Below are positions 59,970 through 64,000 of a DNA stretch of 64,000 nucleotides, piece by piece. Numbering within the stretch: position 1 is the stretch's first letter; each line of letters opens with the position of its first letter. This stretch comes from an uncultured Clostridia bacterium (lineage in GTDB: Bacteria; Bacillota; Clostridia; Christensenellales; Borkfalkiaceae), in assembly GCA_944341895.1 (NCBI GenBank), contig CALVMB010000003.1, positions 1 through 64,000 on the forward strand. Reading direction: 5' to 3'. Made by a program: the position numbers and the translations under genes. The notes under the pieces are model-generated. The model worked only from the letters and a program-made list of their open reading frames with translations, had not been told where the DNA came from and searched no databases.

Positions 59970-60686
59970 TCAAAAACTGTATACAATTTCTTCCAGAACG
60001 GAATAGACGATCTGTTCGTCTACAGTATAAATTTCGAAATAATAGGAATATACGTCGTATTCGAAGAACGCATATGTGTGCCCCGTTTCCTCGTCCGCCG
60101 CGATGTACAGCAAAAGTTCCTGCGCCTCGTAGTTATCTTCGATGTTTTGGTAGCCGCCCAGTTCTTCGAGCGAGAACCCATCCGTCTCGATGTACAGATC
60201 GACGATGACCCCGAACGAGACGTACTGCACATAGTACAGGATGATGTCCCCCTCGTACTCCTCATAGTACGGGGACTGTTCGCCGAGACCGTACTCGTCG
60301 TATTCGCTGACCGCGTCCGACTGCACGAAGGGCAGGAAGGATTTCCCTTCAAAAGACGTCGTGCCCGGCACCTTATTCAGTTGCGAGAAATCGAGCGAAA
60401 CTTTGGAACCGCCCCAGGGAACAAGCAGCCAGAGCAGAAGCGCCAGCACGATGAGCAGACAGACGGCGCCCGCAACGGAAATGCCGATCTTTGCCCTGCG
60501 GCCGCGCATGCCGCCTCCCCCGCCCGCGCCTGCCGCGGCGGGCACGGCCTCTGCGACGGGCACCGCCTGCGCCGCGGGCGAAAGCGCACGCTTCGCCGCC
60601 GCCGTGACCCGCTCGTCCGGCAACTTTGCCTGTTCGGTATACGATCGGAACAGTTCGCCGATCCTTTCGTCTTTGCGCTCCTTCAT
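59970..60686 (-). CDS. Predicted membrane-bound anti-sigma factor or sensor
   Basis: A 238-residue single-pass membrane protein. The N-terminal 70 residues are cytoplasmic (KERKDERIGELFRSYTEQA, then an Ala/Pro-rich linker). One helix (IGISVAGAVCLLIVLALLLW) follows, then an acidic, Tyr-rich outer domain with many Glu and Tyr residues (YDEYGLGEQSPYYEEYEGD). The layout is that of proteins that hold an ECF-type sigma factor at the membrane. It follows the sigma gene by 36 bases. I find no known family; the anti-sigma role is inferred from position. The chosen start has AGGGG upstream. Confidence 0.75.
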   Translation of the reverse strand: MKERKDERIGELFRSYTEQAKLPDERVTAAAKRALSPAAQAVPVAEAVPAAAGAGGGGGMRGRRAKIGISVAGAVCLLIVLALLLWLLVPWGGSKVSLDFSQLNKVPGTTSFEGKSFLPFVQSDAVSEYDEYGLGEQSPYYEEYEGDIILYYVQYVSFGVIVDLYIETDGFSLEELGGYQNIEDNYEAQELLLYIAADEETGHTYAFFEYDVYSYYFEIYTVDEQIVYSVLEEIVYSF

Positions 60687-60722
60687 GGCACACCCCTTCT
60701 GCCTAAACAACACCGTTTTCCC

Positions 60723-61268
60723 TCAGTTTGTCCACGCCTTGTCCAACTTTTCTTTCATCGACCGCTCCGCCCGCAAGATCGCCTTGGATACGTACGATTT
60801 GGACTTATGCTTTGCCTTGCCGATCTCGCGCACCGTCATATCCAGAAAGTACTTCATATAGATGAGATCGCGCTCTTCCGCGGTCAGTTCCGCCATGAGT
60901 TGCTCCACCAGAAGGACGTTTTCCGTCTTTTCCTCGAACCCGCATTCCGCCGCGCTGTCGAACTCGCCGGGGCTCAGCCACGCGCGGCCGCGGACGCTTC
61001 GCGCGTAGTTGAGCGCCGTATTGCGCACGATGCGGCACACCCACGCATAGCCGTTGGTACCGCGGCGGTATTTGCCGATGTTCTGCACGATCTTGAGAAA
61101 ACTCTCCTGTACGGCGTCCTCGGCCGTCGCCTCGTCGTGCAGCACCCCGCGCGCCACGAACAGCATCGTCCTGCCCATCCAGCGATACAAAAGATCGACG
61201 CCCGCTTCCTGCCCTTCGGCGATCAGCCCCAGCGCATATTCGGTTTTTTCACGCAATTGAGAGTCCAT
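60723..61268 (-). CDS. RNA polymerase sigma factor, ECF/sigma-70 family
   Basis: A 181-residue alternative sigma factor. Region 2 is visible as RVGRTMLFVARG-like sequence (RWMGRTMLFVARGVLHDEATAEDAVQ split over helices) ending in YAWVCRIVRNTALNYARS. Region 4 contains LTAEERDLIYMKYFLDMTVRE and the helix-turn-helix GKAKHKSKSYVSKAIL. It is followed by a membrane protein that could be its anti-sigma. The chosen start (MDSQLREKTEYAL) lacks a strong Shine-Dalgarno, but a SigA-type promoter lies 30 bases upstream. Its regulon is unknown; the downstream Dlt-like operon is an obvious candidate. Confidence 0.9.
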   Translation of the reverse strand: MDSQLREKTEYALGLIAEGQEAGVDLLYRWMGRTMLFVARGVLHDEATAEDAVQESFLKIVQNIGKYRRGTNGYAWVCRIVRNTALNYARSVRGRAWLSPGEFDSAAECGFEEKTENVLLVEQLMAELTAEERDLIYMKYFLDMTVREIGKAKHKSKSYVSKAILRAERSMKEKLDKAWTN

Positions 61269-61298
61269 ACGTCCGCTTTTGTAAGAGAAATTTTTGCC

Positions 61299-61327
61299 AT
61301 TATACCATACAAAGCGGGACGTGTAAA
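61299..61327 (-). promoter_or_regulatory. Promoter of the sigma/anti-sigma genes
   Basis: Minus-strand -10 TATAAT (61299-61304) and -35 TTTACA (61322-61327), 17-base spacer. The predicted leader is about 25 bases. Confidence 0.78.
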
Positions 61328-61345
61328 GCGAACGGAGGAACAGAA

Positions 61346-61397
61346 ATGCCGCGCAGCGGCGCGGCATGCAAACGGGACCGCCGCAGCGGTCCCGTTC
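61346..61397 (-). terminator. Two hairpins after upp
   Basis: An 11-bp hairpin (61371-61381 with 61386-61396) and an 8-bp hairpin (about 61346-61367, arm ATGCCGCG), separated by a few bases; the second is followed on the minus strand by TTTCTGTTCC. Confidence 0.65.
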
Positions 61398-61406
61398 CTT
61401 TTTCTG

Positions 61407-62045
61407 TTATTTTGTCCCGAAGAGGCGGTCGCCCGCGTCGCCCAGCCCGGGCAGGATGTACCCGTTCGCGTTGAGTTCGCGGTCGAGGGTGGAGACGTAC
61501 ACGCGCACGTCGGGATGTTCGCGCGCCACCCGCTCGATGCCTTCGGGCGCGGCGATGATGGACATCATCTTGATGTTTTTGCAGCCGCGCTTTTTGAGCG
61601 CATCCAGCGCGTCGCACGCCGAGCCGCCCGTGGCGAGCATGGGATCGACGAGGATGACCGTCTTATTCTCGATGCCGTCGGGAAGTTTACAGTAATATTC
61701 CTGCGGCTCGAGCGTCTCCTCGTTGCGGTACATGCCGATGTGCCCGACGCGCGCGGTGGGAAACACCTTGTGCACGCCGTTGACCATGCCCAGGCCCGCG
61801 CGCAGGATGGGAACGATGGCAACGCTCTCCTCGGGGATGCGGTACTGCGTCGTCTTTTCCAGCGGCGTTTCCACTTCTACGGGGACGAGTTGCACGTCAT
61901 CCATGCACACGTACGTCATGATCTGGGTGATCTCTTCCACCAATTCGCGGAATTCCTTCATGCCCGTGTTCTTGTCGCGCAGAATGGAGATCTTATGCTT
62001 GATGAGCGGATGATCGAAAATAAAGACGTTGGAATATTTTTTCAT
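61407..62045 (-). CDS. upp: Uracil phosphoribosyltransferase
   Basis: A 212-residue enzyme that makes UMP from uracil and PRPP, salvaging pyrimidine. The start [18 protein letters not shown] (62045) has AAGGAG upstream and matches the family start. The PRPP-binding loop is [18 protein letters not shown], and [11 protein letters not shown] and [18 protein letters not shown] are canonical. It follows the uracil permease gene by 4 bases, a functional pair. Confidence 0.97.
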   Translation of the reverse strand: MKKYSNVFIFDHPLIKHKISILRDKNTGMKEFRELVEEITQIMTYVCMDDVQLVPVEVETPLEKTTQYRIPEESVAIVPILRAGLGMVNGVHKVFPTARVGHIGMYRNEETLEPQEYYCKLPDGIENKTVILVDPMLATGGSACDALDALKKRGCKNIKMMSIIAAPEGIERVAREHPDVRVYVSTLDRELNANGYILPGLGDAGDRLFGTK

Positions 62046-62049
62046 TGCC

Positions 62050-63516
62050 CTACTCCTTGTCCGCAGGCGCCTGGGCATCCTGTGCGGGGGCTTCGGGAGC
62101 CGCGGCAGGCGCGTCTGCCTGCTCCGTCTCCGCGGCCGCATCGGCGGCGGGAGAAGCGGATTCGCCCTTCTTTTTACCTGCGTTCACGATGAGATTGGTG
62201 ACGATGCCGAGGATGAGCGCGCAGGCGATGGCGGTGATGGTGACCGGCCCGATCTTGAGCGCCATGCCGCCCACGCCCGCGATGAGCACGGCGGAAGCGG
62301 TGAACAGGTTGCCGTTGTCGTTGAGATCCACTTTCTGCAGCATTTTCAGACCGCTGACCGCGATGAAGCCGTACAGCGCGATGCACACGCCGCCCATCAC
62401 GCAGCCGGGAATGGTATCGAGGAAGGTGGTGAACGGTCCGACGAACGAGCAGAGAATGGCGAGGAGCGCCGTGGCAAACGTGGTGACGACGGAGGCGTTG
62501 CCCGAGATGGCGACGCAGCCGACCGATTCGCCGTAGGTGGTGTTGGGGCAGCCGCCGAAGAAGGCGCCCGCGATGGAGCCGACGCCGTCGCCGAGCAAGG
62601 TGCGCGAGAGGCCGGGGTCGGTCAGCAGGTCGGTTTCGATGATGGAAGAGATGTTCTTATGGTCGGCGAGATGTTCGGCGAACACGACGAACGCGACGGG
62701 GATGTACGCCACCGCGATGGTGCCGATGTAGGCGCCGATGCTGCTGCCTTCCGCGGGCGTGAGCGAGCCCTTGAAGATCTGCAGGAAGGTGAAATCGGGG
62801 TACCATTCCATGGATTTGAAGAGCGAGAAATCGACGATCTTGAGCGCCTCGACGTCGAACGCGAGCCCGAACGCCGTGAAGATGGCGGCGAGCACATACC
62901 CGGACAGGATGCCGATGATGAACGGGATCATGCGCAGGAACTTTTTGCCGTACACCGAGCAGATGATGGTGACGATGAAGGTGACGAGCGCGCACAGCAG
63001 GCAAAGGAACGCATTGGTGTTCATGATGTAGGCGCTTGCGCCGCTGTCGAACACGGCTTTGACGGCGTCGCCGACGGCGTTGCCGGAAAGCGACAGACCG
63101 ATGATCGCGACCGTGGGCCCGATGACGACGGCGGGCATCACTTTATCGATCCATTTGACGCCGACAAACTTGATGATGACGGCGATGACCACATACACCA
63201 GCCCCGCAAAGGCGGCGCCGACGATCAGGCCGAGATAACCCAGCGAAGCGGACACGCCGCCCGCGAACGCGGCGGACATGGAGCCGATGAACGCGAACGA
63301 ACTGCCGAGGAACACCGGGCTCTTGAATTTGGTGAAGAGCAGGTACACGATGGTGCCGACGCCCGCGCCAAACAGAGCGGCGGCGGTCGACATGCCGTTG
63401 CCGATGATCATCGGGACCGCGATGGTCGCGGCGAGGATGGCGAGCAACTGCTGCAGGGCGAACAGGACCAGGCGCACGGGTGCGGGCCTGTCTTTGACGC
63501 CGTAGATCAACTTCAT
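62050..63516 (-). CDS. uraA: Uracil/xanthine permease family transporter (NCS2), likely uracil permease
   Basis: A 488-residue NCS2 transporter with about 14 membrane segments. Family features are [13 protein letters not shown] [20 protein letters not shown], the substrate-site [14 protein letters not shown] (Glu), and [19 protein letters not shown] (second Glu region). Its place directly before upp indicates uracil as substrate. The C-terminal 35 residues are an Ala/Glu/Pro-rich low-complexity tail not found in most homologs. The start at 63516 has GGAAGGGG upstream. Confidence 0.95.
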   Translation of the reverse strand: MKLIYGVKDRPAPVRLVLFALQQLLAILAATIAVPMIIGNGMSTAAALFGAGVGTIVYLLFTKFKSPVFLGSSFAFIGSMSAAFAGGVSASLGYLGLIVGAAFAGLVYVVIAVIIKFVGVKWIDKVMPAVVIGPTVAIIGLSLSGNAVGDAVKAVFDSGASAYIMNTNAFLCLLCALVTFIVTIICSVYGKKFLRMIPFIIGILSGYVLAAIFTAFGLAFDVEALKIVDFSLFKSMEWYPDFTFLQIFKGSLTPAEGSSIGAYIGTIAVAYIPVAFVVFAEHLADHKNISSIIETDLLTDPGLSRTLLGDGVGSIAGAFFGGCPNTTYGESVGCVAISGNASVVTTFATALLAILCSFVGPFTTFLDTIPGCVMGGVCIALYGFIAVSGLKMLQKVDLNDNGNLFTASAVLIAGVGGMALKIGPVTITAIACALILGIVTNLIVNAGKKKGESASPAADAAAETEQADAPAAAPEAPAQDAQAPADKE

Positions 63517-63562
63517 AAGTAAAACCCCTTCCTGTATTTTTTATTTTCGCGAACGGTGAAAA

Positions 63563-63592
63563 TATCGTGAAAATATACTGTCAATCAGTATA
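63563..63592. promoter_or_regulatory. Palindrome and direct repeat over the uraA promoter
   Basis: A TATACTG/CAGTATA palindrome (63574-63592, loop TCAAT) covers the -10 box. Next to it GTGAAAATAT occurs nearly twice in tandem. The position suggests an operator or the start of a regulated leader. Confidence 0.45.
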
Positions 63593-63615
63593 CCATCCTT
63601 CCCGAAAAAACGCAA
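63587..63615 (-). promoter_or_regulatory. Promoter of uraA-upp
   Basis: Minus-strand -10 TATACT (63587-63592) and -35 TTGCGT (63610-63615), 17-base spacer; a fourth promoter of the GTTGCGT type. Confidence 0.6.
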
Positions 63616-63720
63616 CGTTTCGAACGCCGTTTCGGGCAGGAAATGTGCGCCGAATTTTCGAAAAGACCCGTTCCTTCGCCGCGGCGGCGCCCGCACGGGC
63701 GCCTCCGCGGCAGAACACGG

Positions 63721-63748
63721 AAAAAACGCGGCAGAAGCCGCGTTTTTT
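63721..63748 (-). terminator. Bidirectional Rho-independent terminator after the SIS-domain gene
   Basis: A stem of AAAAAACGCGGC and GCCGCGTTTTTT with an AGAA loop, flanked by A and T runs on both sides, directly after the stop of the minus-strand SIS-domain gene. Confidence 0.93.
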
Positions 63749-63754
63749 GAACGT

Positions 63755-64000
63755 TTATCGGGTAATTGTGACTTTTTTGAGGGCGCGGGGCGCATCGGGC
63801 GAAAGCCCCCTGCCGAGGCTGACTTTGCAAGCCAGCATCTGCGCCGCCATCGCAAAGGCGAAGATCTGCGCATCCTCCGCGCCCAGCGAAGGGAGCGAGA
63901 CGACCTTCGCCGCCTTGCCCGCAAACGCCTCCGCGTCGTCGGTGACGACGGTCAGGTCGGCGCCCAATTCGAGCATCTTGTCCGCGCACTGCAAAAAGTC
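63755..64000 (-). CDS. SIS-domain protein, C-terminal fragment (gene continues beyond the window)
   Basis: The visible 80 or so C-terminal residues end a sugar-isomerase (SIS) domain: LELGADLTVVTDDAEAF, then VVSLPSLGAEDAQIFAFAMAAQMLACKVSLGRGLSPDAPRALKKVTITR split over the final helices. The last helix and the DAPRALKKVT ending resemble the C terminus of GlmS/AgaS-type phosphosugar-binding proteins. These bind or isomerise phosphorylated amino sugars. The 5' part of the gene lies past base 64000, so the exact type cannot be told. The frame has no plausible start in the window. Confidence 0.8.
   Translation of the reverse strand, partial: DFLQCADKMLELGADLTVVTDDAEAFAGKAAKVVSLPSLGAEDAQIFAFAMAAQMLACKVSLGRGLSPDAPRALKKVTITR

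Overview
The window reads as chromosome of a GC-rich, endospore-forming member of the Clostridia (Bacillota). The evidence is the spore genes spoVAD and spoVAE, a tig-clpP-clpX cluster, a dgt-dnaG-rpoD-trmK-nif3 cluster, DUF4364 and TSCPD-domain genes, a family-2 galT, a Crh-like HPr and Bacillota-style promoters (TATAAT with 17-base spacers). GC is high, AT-rich DNA is almost confined to promoters, and most genes lie on the minus strand. No rRNA, tRNA, CRISPR array, phage or transposase was seen. The species cannot be named from this window; an uncultured gut clostridium is a reasonable guess.

Layout. 1-5.9 kb: a MacB-type ABC exporter and a polar amino acid ABC importer. 6.2-9.6 kb: a cupin, homoserine dehydrogenase, type III pantothenate kinase and an ECF S component with a structured 5' leader. 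9.8-15.2 kb: small and poorly known genes, a Crh-like protein, DUF4364, TSCPD, a DUF5677-like gene ending in a minisatellite, and an aldo/keto reductase. 15.3-23.4 kb: asnA, a HAD phosphatase, clpX, clpP, tig and rqcH. 23.5-28 kb: nitroreductase, MFS transporter, TrmH-type methyltransferase, spoVAE and spoVAD. 28.1-30.3 kb: a sugar ABC operon in which every gene carries a deletion. 30.6-33.2 kb: galE and galT. 33.3-39.4 kb: the macromolecular synthesis cluster. 39.6-51 kb: a long minus-strand series, from a DUF1934 gene, an MBL hydrolase, a degenerate Rho, a ROK kinase, a patatin and a ComEC-like hydrolase into aroC-aroB-aroA-aroE-aroQ-aroK and an SDR. 51.2-54.3 kb: tyrA and a GH3 glycosidase. 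54.4-59.9 kb: a Dlt-like operon with an extra PLP decarboxylase. 60-63.5 kb: an ECF sigma factor with its membrane partner, upp and a uracil permease. The window ends inside a SIS-domain gene.

The most promising candidate for an undescribed system is 54.4-59.9 kb. It encodes a carrier protein, an adenylation enzyme, a type III PLP decarboxylase, an SGNH-type membrane protein and an MBOAT acyltransferase. The set combines the architecture of D-alanylation (Dlt) with the logic of butirosin BtrI/BtrJ/BtrK, where a carrier-bound amino acid is decarboxylated. I infer a cell-envelope modification that exports a decarboxylated or otherwise non-D-Ala amino acyl group. A sigma/anti-sigma pair lies directly upstream, separated by an intrinsic terminator that ends at the first start codon.

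Other notable items are a candidate riboswitch-like three-way junction upstream of the ECF S component, two apparently leaderless genes, a recurrent GTTGCGT -35 element, and repeated short tandem duplications at gene ends.
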